A stretch of DNA of 59,217 nucleotides from CAZMCH01 sp964564735. Lineage in GTDB: Bacteria; Poribacteria; DTPJ01. The notes under the pieces are model-generated. The model worked only from the letters and a program-made list of their open reading frames with translations. It was not told the origin of the DNA and made no database searches. The DNA lies in the NCBI GenBank assembly GCA_964564735.1, contig CAZMCH010000016.1:1-59217 (forward strand). The letters run 5' to 3'. Below, in pieces: positions 1-9,196 of the stretch. The position numbers and the translations under genes were made by a program. Positions within the stretch are counted from its first letter, which is position 1; the number at the start of each line of letters is the position of its first letter.

Positions 1-1
1 T

Positions 2-625
2 GAGTCGGCTGGAAAATTAGGGGCAACATCCATTCCAGAGATTGTTGAACAGAGGGTTAGGGATACTTGGGAGCCTGTTGCAGTTAGAAATGCTGGCTTG
101 ATAGCAATATCAAAGACAGGAAATAACATAGATTTTGCTATTTTATTAGAAATGCTTAATGATGGGACTGTTGCAATAAGGTCTGGTTCAGCTTTGGCAC
201 TTGGAAATTCTGGTCGTAAAGATGCTATTCAGCCTTTAATTGAAAAACTTAAAAGCGATGGAGAGGAAGTTGTCCGACGTGATTCCGCCAAGGCTTTGGG
301 GCTAATTGCCGATCCTAGCTCTGAGCAAGCATTGATCAAGTCATTTAACGAGGATGGAACTGCAAGTGTTAAAAACGAATCTGCAATTGCTCTTGGAAAT
401 ATAAAAGGGCAGGCAGGCATTAATGCTTTAATAAACGTTGTCAAAGATAGCACAAAGGCAAATGATCATAGGCTAAATTCTGCTGTCGCACTTGGAAACG
501 CAAAAGCAACCGATGCTATAAATGCTTTACAAACCGCTCTTGTTGATAATAATGGCGGGATTCATTTTGAATCGGCAGAAGCCCTAAGAAAGATAACAGG
601 GCAAAGCCAGGGATATGAACGCTAA
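2..625 (+). CDS. HEAT-repeat protein, 5' end outside the window
   Basis: The reading frame is open from base 2, so the gene enters from the left edge and only its C-terminal part (about 207 residues) is visible. It consists of tandem alpha-helical repeats of roughly 31-37 residues with the recurring core (R/N)xSAxALGN, seen as SGSALALGN, RDSAKALGL, NESAIALGN, NSAVALGN and FESAEALRK. This is the HEAT/PBS-lyase-like pattern, which generally makes a curved protein-binding scaffold. No catalytic motif is visible, and any signal peptide or partner domain would lie upstream of the window. The stop is followed by a strong hairpin terminator, so it ends its transcription unit. Its specific role cannot be inferred. 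Confidence 0.8.
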   Translation, partial: ESAGKLGATSIPEIVEQRVRDTWEPVAVRNAGLIAISKTGNNIDFAILLEMLNDGTVAIRSGSALALGNSGRKDAIQPLIEKLKSDGEEVVRRDSAKALGLIADPSSEQALIKSFNEDGTASVKNESAIALGNIKGQAGINALINVVKDSTKANDHRLNSAVALGNAKATDAINALQTALVDNNGGIHFESAEALRKITGQSQGYER

Positions 626-655
626 AAAAACAGAGCTTGTTAATTATAATTTCAT

Positions 656-722
656 AAGCCATCTGGATACTCCTTTCTTTATATATCTTTATGGAGTATA
701 TAATAACAGATGGCTTTTTTTT
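656..722 (+). terminator. Rho-independent terminator after the HEAT gene
   Basis: The outer arms AAGCCATCTG (656-665) and CAGATGGCTT (707-716) are perfectly complementary. An inner stem ATACTCC (667-673) with GGAGTAT (693-699) extends the structure, and a T-run follows. It lies 30 bases after the HEAT stop codon. The right arm plus T-run recurs near 46091 beside an IS remnant. Confidence 0.8.
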
Positions 723-762
723 ACCCAATAATTTAGGACAGACACTTAAGATCATTAAATTA

Positions 763-791
763 TAGACATAGTTGTCTCTACATGCTATAAT
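763..791 (+). promoter_or_regulatory. Sigma70-type promoter for the 877-5679 unit
   Basis: TAGACA (763-768) and TATAAT (786-791) are 17 bases apart. The first differs from the -35 consensus at one base and the second matches -10 exactly. The -35 box lies in an imperfect palindrome, AGACA-TAGT-TGTCT (764-777), which could be an operator. The predicted leader is about 80 bases. Confidence 0.6.
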
Positions 792-876
792 CTACCTATT
801 ACAAATAGCATAAATCATTTCTGGAAATATCATTTTAGCTTTCAATGTCAATCAATAAAAATTCTGGAGGATATAC

Positions 877-1587
877 GTGACAAATAGTTTATTACCAAAA
901 TCAGTAAATCTTAATCCAATATTTGAGCAAATGGGTTTATATACTAGACCTCAAGGCAAAAGAGGAACATGCTCCGTTTTTACAGTTACAGGTGCATTGG
1001 AGTATGCCTTTGCCATGAAGGATGGCAAAGGAACTTTTTTCAGTGTTGAGTTTTTGAATTGGGCTTCGCATAAATCAGCGAATAGGAAATCAGATGGAGC
1101 TTTCTTTTCGGAATTATGGGATGGATTCGTAGAATATGGCATTTGCACTGAATCAGATTTGCCATATCAACCTGAATTTGATCCAGATTTTCAGCCATCA
1201 GAAAAGATATTGAAAAAAGCAGAAAAAGCAAAGAAATTGCCTTTGAATATACACTGGATCAAGGAATGGGATCCTAATACAGGTTTGACAGATGAGCATT
1301 TTGAGGAAATCAAGCAGACACTTATAAATAAATTCCCTGTATGTGGTGGATTTCGCTGGCCTAAAGAAGCGAAATGGTATAATGGTGTTCTTCAAATGTG
1401 TCCCCCTGAAGATGTCTTTGATGGTCATAGTATAATATTATCAGGATATAAGGATGATCCAGATCAGCCCGGTGGAGGAGTTTTTATCATTCGTAATTCT
1501 GGTGGCGATAGTCGAGATGGATATATGTCTTATGAATATGTAAAGGCTTATATGAATGATGCAGTCTGGTTTAAGCCTGCTAATTAA
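877..1587 (+). CDS. Papain-like (C1A) cysteine peptidase
   Basis: The 236-residue protein has the papain-family catalytic set: Gln26 (oxyanion hole), Cys32 in GTCSVF, His184 in DGHSIIL and Asn207 in IIRNSGG followed by GYMSYEYV. In this family the Cys-His pair hydrolyses peptide bonds. There is no signal peptide and no pro-domain, so it is probably cytoplasmic or has a specialised target. The start is GTG at 877, with CTGGAGG six bases upstream. It is the first gene behind a good promoter and lies 27 bases before the GH172 gene, so they are probably co-transcribed. Family assignment is firm from the four residues; the substrate is unknown. Confidence 0.85.
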   Translation: MTNSLLPKSVNLNPIFEQMGLYTRPQGKRGTCSVFTVTGALEYAFAMKDGKGTFFSVEFLNWASHKSANRKSDGAFFSELWDGFVEYGICTESDLPYQPEFDPDFQPSEKILKKAEKAKKLPLNIHWIKEWDPNTGLTDEHFEEIKQTLINKFPVCGGFRWPKEAKWYNGVLQMCPPEDVFDGHSIILSGYKDDPDQPGGGVFIIRNSGGDSRDGYMSYEYVKAYMNDAVWFKPAN

Positions 1588-1614
1588 TACTTTATTGCTT
1601 TTTGGAGGTTTTAA

Positions 1615-3291
1615 ATGTCATTATTTGGTGATTTATTGGGATCATTAGCAACAAAACCTGCTGGACGTAATCGTCGTATTTCCAGCAATGAACAGCCAAA
1701 TTGGAATGATGGCAATTTTGATATGACACCATTACCACCGGGAACAGTGCTTGAAATGCCAATTATTGAAGGACCCGGTGTCATTAATCATATCTGGCTA
1801 ACAAGCCATGCAGGCGGAGTCAATGAGCTAAAAGCACTTAGCCTGCGTATTTACTGGGACGATCAGGAAGAACCTGGCGTTGAAGTTCCACTTGGTGAAT
1901 TTTTTGCAGTAGGTCAAAAAGTCGCTGTTGTTGATAGCTTTCCAATACAAGTTTCGCCATCAGGTAGCCTTAGCTGTTATTGGCGTATGCCATTCAAAAA
2001 ATCAGCCCGTATAGTCGTTGTAAATGATAATCCAAATCGCACAACAGGCTTATATTGGCAGGTGGATTGGGTGCAACTTGATGAACTTCCGACTGATACC
2101 CCATATTTTTATGCTCAATATCGACAGGAATATCCAGCAATTATGGGACAGGATTATCTTATTGCAGACATTGAAGGATGTGGTCAGTATGTTGGAACGA
2201 TCATGTCTGTTACAATGTCGCAGGATGGCTGGTTTGGTGAGGGTGATGATTTCTTTTATATCGATGGCGAGGAGGTTCCAAGCCTTCAGGGAACTGGTAG
2301 CGAAGATTATTTTAACGACGCATGGGGCTTCAGAAAACGCACAAGCCTATGGTTCGGTCAGCCTCATTGGACAGGCTATGACGCAGGCGATAGCGGAGTT
2401 TGTTACCGCTGGCATATCCTTGACCCTGTTGGATTTACCAAATCGCTTAAAGTAACCATTGAGCATAAGGGTAACCGCACACTTTCAGAAGAGGCATGGT
2501 ATATAGAGCGTCCGGACTTCTTCTCAAGCATTGCAATATGGTATCAGTTAGGTATGCCAAAACGTTTTGGTCACTTGCCTTCATATCCAGAAAGATGTGT
2601 TCCTTGGAAGGAATATAATCTTGTCAAAGCATTTAGATATGCTAAGGTTACAAGCAATGTATATCCAAATGTTCAGGCAGTCGGATTCTTTGGTGGTCGT
2701 CCATCGCTCCAATGGAAAAATGAAGAAGTTGGCGTTAGCTTGATCTTGCCTTTTAATATTGATGAGGATGGTCGTCATGCTGTCCGTGTTGTGGCTTTCA
2801 CATCTCCAGAATACGGCATTTATGAAGTTCACCTTGACGGTAAAATTATCCTTCCAGAAGTTAATTTCCAGTCGCAGGATTTTGAGGAAATGGATTTTTC
2901 AATTGGTGCGCATGAACTCACAAAGGGAGAGCATACAATCGCATTTAAGGCTAAATTTACTTCACCAGACAAGGCAAAGCCATTAGCTTTGGAAATGATA
3001 AAAACACTAAAACTTCCACCAGAGGTTAACCGTGAACCCAAAAATTTCAATGAAGCTCATTTTATACGTTTAGGTGTAGGAAGGGCTGTATATGCCTATA
3101 AATTGGCTTATGGTGAATTGCCTTCATCATTAGATAGGCTTGTTGAGGTAGATATGATGTCGAAACGCTATCTTAAAGATGAAAATGGCTATGAGTTAAA
3201 ATCTCGTATTGATGGTGAGTATTTTGTTGTTGAAAGCACTGCTCCTGATGGCTGGAAGCATCGCTGGCTAGGTGCAGATGCCAGAAGATAA
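1615..3291 (+). CDS. GH172/DUF2961 family protein with pilin-like C-terminal extension
   Basis: The 558-residue protein carries the DUF2961 (now GH172) core. GEGDDFFYIDGEE (208-220) and GTGSEDYFNDAWGF (226-239) place Glu209 and Glu230 21 residues apart, the spacing of the two catalytic glutamates in characterised GH172 enzymes. Those enzymes act on alpha-D-fructofuranosyl or D-arabinofuranosyl linkages; the substrate here is not predictable. From about residue 470 there is an extra segment (GRAVYAYKLAYGELPSSL, then a Leu-Val pair and SKRYLKDENGYEL) that resembles the C-terminal part of type II secretion pseudopilins. There is no signal peptide. GGAGG lies about ten bases before the ATG. It is followed four bases later by a small exported-protein gene and then a membrane-protein gene. 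Confidence 0.85.
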   Translation: MSLFGDLLGSLATKPAGRNRRISSNEQPNWNDGNFDMTPLPPGTVLEMPIIEGPGVINHIWLTSHAGGVNELKALSLRIYWDDQEEPGVEVPLGEFFAVGQKVAVVDSFPIQVSPSGSLSCYWRMPFKKSARIVVVNDNPNRTTGLYWQVDWVQLDELPTDTPYFYAQYRQEYPAIMGQDYLIADIEGCGQYVGTIMSVTMSQDGWFGEGDDFFYIDGEEVPSLQGTGSEDYFNDAWGFRKRTSLWFGQPHWTGYDAGDSGVCYRWHILDPVGFTKSLKVTIEHKGNRTLSEEAWYIERPDFFSSIAIWYQLGMPKRFGHLPSYPERCVPWKEYNLVKAFRYAKVTSNVYPNVQAVGFFGGRPSLQWKNEEVGVSLILPFNIDEDGRHAVRVVAFTSPEYGIYEVHLDGKIILPEVNFQSQDFEEMDFSIGAHELTKGEHTIAFKAKFTSPDKAKPLALEMIKTLKLPPEVNREPKNFNEAHFIRLGVGRAVYAYKLAYGELPSSLDRLVEVDMMSKRYLKDENGYELKSRIDGEYFVVESTAPDGWKHRWLGADARR

Positions 3292-3295
3292 TGTC

Positions 3296-3778
3296 ATGAA
3301 GCAACTTATCATTATGGTCTTTATAATTGTTATATCGTGTCAATCGATTTATGCTCAGGAAACACTTGAGTTTTTAAGAGATTATGACAAAGATACAATA
3401 TATCTATATAACAATTATCTTGGGAAATGGTATGTAAAAGATGGGCAAATACTTCCTATTGGTCGATTTGGCAAGAATCTGCAAAAAGAAATAATGGCAT
3501 CAAAATTCGCATTCGAAGAGATGGAAAAAGCCAGTTCTTATGCCAAAGTCGCTACGATTACAGGCTTTTCTGCAGGACTAATCGGTTTTGCGAGAGTGAT
3601 TCTTGAAATATTTGATGTAGAATATCCACATAGACGAGAAGCCTATATATCAATGATTGCCAGCGGAGTTGTGCTTAGTATTGTATCTAAGGGATTTTAT
3701 GAATCATCTGTTGGCGCAATGAATAGGGCAGTATGGATTTACAATAGGGATGTGCTTTCAGGAAGATTAAGCAAATGA
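3296..3778 (+). CDS. Small exported or membrane protein, unknown function
   Basis: I do not recognise a family. ATG 3296 was chosen over an in-frame TTG at 3272 because it starts a typical signal peptide (MKQLIIMVFIIVISC, Ala-Gln near residue 20) and avoids overlap with the upstream gene. The 160-residue product then has a polar region rich in Tyr and Asp, a helical segment with KFAFEEMEKA, and two hydrophobic stretches (TITGFSAGLIGFARVIL and MIASGVVLSIVSKGF) that could be membrane helices. Its stop overlaps the next ATG by four bases (ATGA), so translation is probably coupled to the large membrane protein. A role as a small partner of that protein is inference. Confidence 0.65.
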   Translation: MKQLIIMVFIIVISCQSIYAQETLEFLRDYDKDTIYLYNNYLGKWYVKDGQILPIGRFGKNLQKEIMASKFAFEEMEKASSYAKVATITGFSAGLIGFARVILEIFDVEYPHRREAYISMIASGVVLSIVSKGFYESSVGAMNRAVWIYNRDVLSGRLSK

Positions 3779-5679
3779 ACAAAAACTTAGGCGTAACTCT
3801 AAGAGCAGTCTTGTTGGGGCTTTTTCTGATACCCATCAATTGCTATTGGATAATGTATACCGAAATGGTATGGTGGGCGCAGTTTCCGACAACAATGTCG
3901 CTTTTTTTTAACGTCATATTCTGCCTTGCGGTCATCATACCAATAAACTTAATTTTTAGGAAAATATCACCAAAACTAGCTCTTGATCAGACGGAATTAC
4001 TTGTTATATATGTAATGCTCTGCATGGCAAGCGCAGTTGCTTCACATGATAATTTTCAAGTTCTTATTTCCATGATAGGTCATCCATTTTGGTTTGACAC
4101 GCCAGAAAATGAATGGAAAGACACTTTTTGGGAATATATACCAACTTGGTTATCTGTCAGGGATAAAAGCATTCTCTCTGGATATTATGATGGTGAATCC
4201 AGCCTTTATAATATGGAATATATAAAAGCATGGCTTAGACCTGCTATCCCTTGGATTGGCTTTATAACGGTTCTTTTGTCTGTGATGATGTTCATAAACG
4301 TCATATTAAGGAAACAATGGATCGAAAGGGAAAAACTCGCTTATCCAATAATCCAGTTGCCATTGGAAATGACTCGAAACTATGGAATAACATTTTTTAG
4401 AAATAAAATGTTTTGGATCGCTTTTATCATAGTGAGTTTTATCGATATAATAAACGGTCTTAACTATTTCTTCCCTAGATTCCCATTAATAGGCGTTAGA
4501 AGTCGTGATATTAGCTATCTATTTACCGAAAAGCCTTGGAATGCAATCGGATGGACTCCCCTATCATTATATCCATTTGTAATTGGTTTGGGGTTTATGA
4601 TGCCAATTGATTTATCTTTTTCGTGTTGGTTTTTCTATTTCATGAGAAAGTTTCAGCGGATATTTGGTAGCATAGCAGGTATTCATAGCCTTCCGGGATT
4701 TCCTTATGATAGACAGCAATCTCTTGGGGCATATATCGGACTTTCGTTATTTGCAATATGGGCTAATAGAAATTATTTTATTCAAGTAATGCGAAGGGCT
4801 TTGGGCATAAAATCAGAACTTGATGATTCCAAGGAACCGATGAGTTATAGAATGGCGATTCTAGGAATATTATTGGGATTAGGATTTCTAGTTTCGTTTT
4901 TTGCAAGTGCTGGAATGTCAATCGGTGTTGCAATATCGGCTTTCGTAATTTATTATGCACTTTCTACAGGCATAACACGTATGCGTGCAGAATCAGGCGC
5001 ACCTGCACATGACTTGCATTTTATGGGACCTGATTACATGATTCCAGCCATCACAGGAACAAGATGGCTTGGTGCATCAAATCTCACAACACTAAGTTAC
5101 TTCTTTGCATTTAACAGGGCGCATAGAAGCCATCCGATGCCACATCAACTTGAGGCTTTTAAACTATCAGAAAGAACAGGTATCAACAGCAGAAGGCTTA
5201 TATTTGTGATGATATTATCCGTTATTGTCGGTGGAATATCTTCATTTTGGGCATATTTGACGGATGTTTATAGATTTGGTTCTGGTGGCGGATTCGGTTG
5301 GGAGCCTTATAATCGTTTGCAGCAATGGATGAGTTATCCAACTCCACCAGACTATCTTGCAGTTACTTTTATTGGTCTTGGTTCTATATTCACATTCTTT
5401 TTGATGTTTATGAGAATGAAATTTTTTTGGTGGCCCTTTCATGCTGTTGGTTATGCTGTTTCAGGTGCGGATGACTGGTGTATGAACTGGCTTTGGGCAT
5501 CGTTGATAATAAGCACAACTATAAAATGGATCATATTAAGGCAGGGAGGTATAAAGGCTCATAGAAAGGCAATTCCATTTTTCTTGGGATTAGTGTTAGG
5601 GGAGTTTGTAATTGGGTCTATATGGAGTATAATTGGTCTATCTATGGGAATACGCACTTTTATTTTTAAAGATTGGTAA
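3775..5679 (+). CDS. Large polytopic membrane protein, DUF6785/DUF6784-like
   Basis: The 634-residue product has about a dozen hydrophobic helices spread over its length. WIEREKLAYPIIQLPLEM (182-199) and RMRAESGAPAHDLHFMGPD (402-420) look like the conserved elements of the DUF6785/DUF6784 proteins found in uncultured heterotrophic bacteria. The first resembles the cytoplasmic loop of OPT-type oligopeptide transporters, so a transport role is plausible but inferred. The ATG overlaps the upstream stop by four bases. It is the last gene of the peptidase-GH172 unit and ends only three bases from the convergent histidine-kinase stop. The family name is from memory of these motifs and should be checked. 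Confidence 0.7.
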   Translation: MNKNLGVTLRAVLLGLFLIPINCYWIMYTEMVWWAQFPTTMSLFFNVIFCLAVIIPINLIFRKISPKLALDQTELLVIYVMLCMASAVASHDNFQVLISMIGHPFWFDTPENEWKDTFWEYIPTWLSVRDKSILSGYYDGESSLYNMEYIKAWLRPAIPWIGFITVLLSVMMFINVILRKQWIEREKLAYPIIQLPLEMTRNYGITFFRNKMFWIAFIIVSFIDIINGLNYFFPRFPLIGVRSRDISYLFTEKPWNAIGWTPLSLYPFVIGLGFMMPIDLSFSCWFFYFMRKFQRIFGSIAGIHSLPGFPYDRQQSLGAYIGLSLFAIWANRNYFIQVMRRALGIKSELDDSKEPMSYRMAILGILLGLGFLVSFFASAGMSIGVAISAFVIYYALSTGITRMRAESGAPAHDLHFMGPDYMIPAITGTRWLGASNLTTLSYFFAFNRAHRSHPMPHQLEAFKLSERTGINSRRLIFVMILSVIVGGISSFWAYLTDVYRFGSGGGFGWEPYNRLQQWMSYPTPPDYLAVTFIGLGSIFTFFLMFMRMKFFWWPFHAVGYAVSGADDWCMNWLWASLIISTTIKWIILRQGGIKAHRKAIPFFLGLVLGEFVIGSIWSIIGLSMGIRTFIFKDW

Positions 5680-5682
5680 TGA

Positions 5683-7953
5683 TCATTTTAATAGAACTTT
5701 TTGCAATACTTCGTATAGCTCTTTTGGTTTATATGGTTTTGCTATTACTGCATCGAAACCATAATCTCTGAAATTTGACATTACAGGATCATTGGAATAT
5801 CCACTGGATACGATCGCCTTTACATTTGGGTCAGATTCACGAAGTTTGGAGATTGCCTCAATTCCACCCATTCCACCCGGAATAGTTAAATCCATTATAA
5901 CAGCATCAAAAGGTTCATCAGAATTCATTGCGTCTAAATATTTTTCTATTGCCTCAGCGCCTTCAGAAGCGACAGCAACATCATAACCAACCTGACTCAA
6001 CATCTGACTTAGCAATTCTTTTATTATCTCTGCATCATCCATGATTAGTATTTTCCCAATTCCATGAGCCTTCCCATCATATTCTTTTTCCTTTTTATCA
6101 GTGCTTTGCTCAGGAGAAGCAGGTAAGAAAACTAAAAATGTTGAGCCATGTCCTAATTGCGATATGACTTCGATATGCCCTTCATGTTTCTTTATTATAG
6201 AATAAGAGATCGCAAGACCTAACCCACTACCTTTTTGTTTGGTAGTAAAATATGGATCGAAAATTCTTGATAGATATTCTTTGGGAATTCCGATCCCATA
6301 ATCTTTGAATGAGATTTTTACATAATATCCGGGCTTTAACGGACTTTTTGTTCCTTCTTTTATTGCAATATTTTCCGCTCTTATATCTATTAAACCGCCT
6401 TGAGGCATTGCTTGATCTGCATTGATGACTACATTGCTGATAACTTGATTTATTTGGCTTTCGTCGACAATTACATGCCAAAGGTCTTTATCAAATTTAA
6501 TGCTATATTTTGACTTAGAGCCACTCAAAGCAAAATCTGTTGCTTCTATCAATATATCAGAAATTGAAACTACCTTCAGTATTGGAGTGCCACCTTTGGA
6601 AAAGGTTAATAATTGTGAAGTCAAATCTTTTGCTTTATATGCCGCTTTTTCTGCTTCTGCCAAACGTTCTGATGCTTTTTCTTTTTGATCAATAAGCATT
6701 TTAGTCAATGATATATTGCCCATAATTCCAGTAAGTATATTATTAAAATCATGAGCAAGACCACCAGCAAGAGTTCCTATAGATTCAAGTTTTTGCATTC
6801 TTAAAAGTTCTTCTTCCATTTTTCGCTTTTCAGTGATGTCATTTATAAAACAATGTATTGCTGGTTTACCTTCCCATTTTATCAAAACGCTTTTTATTTC
6901 TGCCCACTTTATATTTCCATCTTGCGTAAAAACTCTAATAGTCATTGTATCATTTACATCTTTGCCGTTTAATTCCAGATGGTAATTCTCAATAGTCTGA
7001 TCTCTATCGTCGGGATGTATAAAATCAGCAAAATAACTGCCCATAATATCTTCTTGGGAATATCCAAATAATTGTGTTATTTTGGGATTAGCGTATTTGA
7101 TTTTACTATCTTGAACAACAATGATGCCTTCACTTGCATTTTCCACTAATACTCTATATTTTTTCTCGGATTCTTGAAGTGCTTCAACTGCATTTTTTAG
7201 GTCAGTAATATCATGATAATTGACAACGATTGCGTTTATATTTGGGTCGTCCAATAGATTTGTGCATGATCCTTCAATCCACCGCATTTCACCATCTTTT
7301 CGCCTTGATTTCAGGTTCATGCTATAGGTTTGTCTAGGTCGCTTACTTATCTCGGCAATTAAATTTTTTGCATATTCCCTATATTCATCAGCCATTGCCT
7401 CAAAGACATTTCTGCCTTTTAGTTCATCCATTTCATAGCCAGAAATATTCGCTGCTGCGGGACTTATATAAAGAATGTTTCCTTCTGAATCTATTAGTTC
7501 GAATACATCCCAGCTATGTTCAATAAGCGCTCGTAATCGTCCTTCGTTTCTTTTTAATGCTTCTTCTGCTTGTTTTTGTTTTGTTATGTCCCTATAAGTC
7601 CAAACACGACCAATAGATTTGCCATTCATAATGCGAGGGATTGAATTTCGTTCAAAAATCCTACCATCTTTCAATTCCAAAACATCAGAGATTTGCAATT
7701 CTGGATTTTCCCTTACGCTAATAACATTTTTCATAAAAGCGTCAGGGTCTTTCAATTGTTCAAGAGTTTTTTTCAGTAGAATATTCTCTTCTGGTGGGTT
7801 GAGTAGCTCATCTGCGATATTCCACATTTTAGCCAGTTGCTTATTAAACACAATAGGTTTTCCTGTTATATCTGTAACTAATATACCATCCGCAACTGAT
7901 TCAAATGTTGACTCAAATATAGATGCTTCAATCTTTTGTTTATCTGGTTTCAT
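5683..7953 (-). CDS. Hybrid sensor histidine kinase (three PAS, HisKA, HATPase, receiver)
   Basis: The 756-residue cytoplasmic protein has three PAS domains (about 13-128, 138-255 and 263-383), each ending in a (R/H/N)DIT motif. These are followed by a HisKA domain with the phospho-acceptor His401 in GGLAHDFNNIL. The ATPase domain has an N-box around Asn511, DYGIGIP (551-557) and GSGLGLA (575-581). A C-terminal receiver domain has phospho-acceptor Asp688 in VIMDLT and Lys739 in AKPY. The family senses a ligand or redox state through PAS and relays phosphate to its receiver, probably onward to a partner not in this window. No transmembrane segment is visible. The ATG lacks a clear Shine-Dalgarno. 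It is transcribed alone, convergent with the gene at 3775-5679. Confidence 0.93.
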   Translation of the reverse strand: MKPDKQKIEASIFESTFESVADGILVTDITGKPIVFNKQLAKMWNIADELLNPPEENILLKKTLEQLKDPDAFMKNVISVRENPELQISDVLELKDGRIFERNSIPRIMNGKSIGRVWTYRDITKQKQAEEALKRNEGRLRALIEHSWDVFELIDSEGNILYISPAAANISGYEMDELKGRNVFEAMADEYREYAKNLIAEISKRPRQTYSMNLKSRRKDGEMRWIEGSCTNLLDDPNINAIVVNYHDITDLKNAVEALQESEKKYRVLVENASEGIIVVQDSKIKYANPKITQLFGYSQEDIMGSYFADFIHPDDRDQTIENYHLELNGKDVNDTMTIRVFTQDGNIKWAEIKSVLIKWEGKPAIHCFINDITEKRKMEEELLRMQKLESIGTLAGGLAHDFNNILTGIMGNISLTKMLIDQKEKASERLAEAEKAAYKAKDLTSQLLTFSKGGTPILKVVSISDILIEATDFALSGSKSKYSIKFDKDLWHVIVDESQINQVISNVVINADQAMPQGGLIDIRAENIAIKEGTKSPLKPGYYVKISFKDYGIGIPKEYLSRIFDPYFTTKQKGSGLGLAISYSIIKKHEGHIEVISQLGHGSTFLVFLPASPEQSTDKKEKEYDGKAHGIGKILIMDDAEIIKELLSQMLSQVGYDVAVASEGAEAIEKYLDAMNSDEPFDAVIMDLTIPGGMGGIEAISKLRESDPNVKAIVSSGYSNDPVMSNFRDYGFDAVIAKPYKPKELYEVLQKVLLK

Positions 7954-8077
7954 TATGGCAAAACTTAAATATTGGTGTTTTGATAAAAAACTTGAAACTA
8001 TATCAATATATTAGAACCTATAATTATGCCCAAAGTTCCAATATTTTTGTAAAAGAGCATAAACGATTAAATTATAT

Positions 8078-8118
8078 AAAAAAAAGGGAACAAAACAATA
8101 GCTTGCTCCCCTTTTTTT
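8078..8118 (-). terminator. Terminator, probably for the Ycf48-like gene
   Basis: On the minus strand an A-run leads into GGGGAGCAA, a nine-base loop, TTGTTCCC and then a T-run. The stem has one internal mismatch. It lies 25 bases after the stop at 8143. The flanking A and T runs mean it could act on both strands. Confidence 0.7.
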
Positions 8119-8142
8119 AATTTATATTATAATAGAAAATAT

Positions 8143-9147
8143 CTATTTTGTATACTTAAATATACATGCAAATTGTCCACTGACAAAAGCACTGCCATCA
8201 CTCATAATATTAACTGCACGAAACTCCAAATTATCAACGCCCTTTTGTTTTGCGCTGTTTCGCTCAATAGTCCATGTATTGCCACCATCAGTTGTTCTTA
8301 AAATTGTGGAATAATCACCGACTACTAAGCCGTTATTTTCATCAATAAAATCAACGCCATAGAACCATTCTTCCGATAGTCCGCTTTTTAATGTTGTCCA
8401 TGTATTTCCGCCATCAGTTGTCTTAATGATCACAGCACCTTCACCAACAGCATAACCTACATTTTCATTAACAAAATCACATGCACTTAGATTGCTGTCT
8501 GTTCCACTGGTTTGCGCTTTCCATGTCAATCCGCCATCATTAGTCATACTGATTGCTCCGTTTTCACCAACAACCCAACCTCTTTTATTATTAACAAACT
8601 TAACATCCCAAAAACCCGGGTTGCCAGCGCCAACTTCTGAACTGGCGGATCCACCTGAGATTACCTTCCATCTAGTTCCACCTGTATCGGTCATAAGTAT
8701 CGTTCCATTACTACCAACAACAAAACCGTTTTTTGCGTCTCTGAAATACACTCCATAAAGAGCAACACCCGATCCGCTCGCTTGGCGATCCCAGGTCTTT
8801 CCACCATCTCTCGTATTGAGTATAATGCCAGAACCTTTAAACATATCACCGGTTATCCAGCCATTCTTTTCATCTGCAAAATGAATATCGTATAGGTCAG
8901 TAAAGAATCCTCCGTCATCAACGGCCTTGATAAAAGATTTTTTCCAAGTATTTCCTCCGTCGGTTGAAATCATGAATGTTCCGTTTGTTCCTGTGGCAAC
9001 AGCCATTTTTTCATTCACAAATTGATGGCTTTTGAGGTATATCTCTGGATCGATTTCGCATAGATTTTCCCATTTTGCGAATGCTACAAGACTAAAAATC
9101 AGAGACAAAGAAATAATAAAAATTGATAATGACAATTTTTTAAGCAT
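8143..9147 (-). CDS. Secreted Ycf48/BNR-repeat beta-propeller protein
   Basis: The 334-residue protein starts with a Sec signal peptide (MLKKLSLSIFIISLSLIF, with AFA before the likely cleavage site). Repeats with the recurring core TTDGGNTW follow (also STDGGNTW, TRDGGKTW, TNDGGLTW), each close to a (G/V)WVVGxNG-like strand. This is the Ycf48/Hcf136 or BNR/Asp-box propeller pattern, which in non-photosynthetic bacteria marks secreted proteins of unknown ligand. ATG 9147 is chosen over an upstream in-frame TTG at 9225 because GGAGG sits seven bases before it and the longer form would overlap the promoter. It is a single-gene unit with its own consensus promoter and terminator. Confidence 0.85.
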   Translation of the reverse strand: MLKKLSLSIFIISLSLIFSLVAFAKWENLCEIDPEIYLKSHQFVNEKMAVATGTNGTFMISTDGGNTWKKSFIKAVDDGGFFTDLYDIHFADEKNGWITGDMFKGSGIILNTRDGGKTWDRQASGSGVALYGVYFRDAKNGFVVGSNGTILMTDTGGTRWKVISGGSASSEVGAGNPGFWDVKFVNNKRGWVVGENGAISMTNDGGLTWKAQTSGTDSNLSACDFVNENVGYAVGEGAVIIKTTDGGNTWTTLKSGLSEEWFYGVDFIDENNGLVVGDYSTILRTTDGGNTWTIERNSAKQKGVDNLEFRAVNIMSDGSAFVSGQFACIFKYTK

Positions 9148-9196
9148 AATAGAACCTCCATATCTAAGACCATATAATCCGCACCATTGTTCCACA

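Noticed and set aside
2024..2455. A 143-codon plus-strand ORF inside the GH172 gene
   Set aside because: It lies in another frame of a strongly supported gene, has no ribosome site and its product shows no family pattern.
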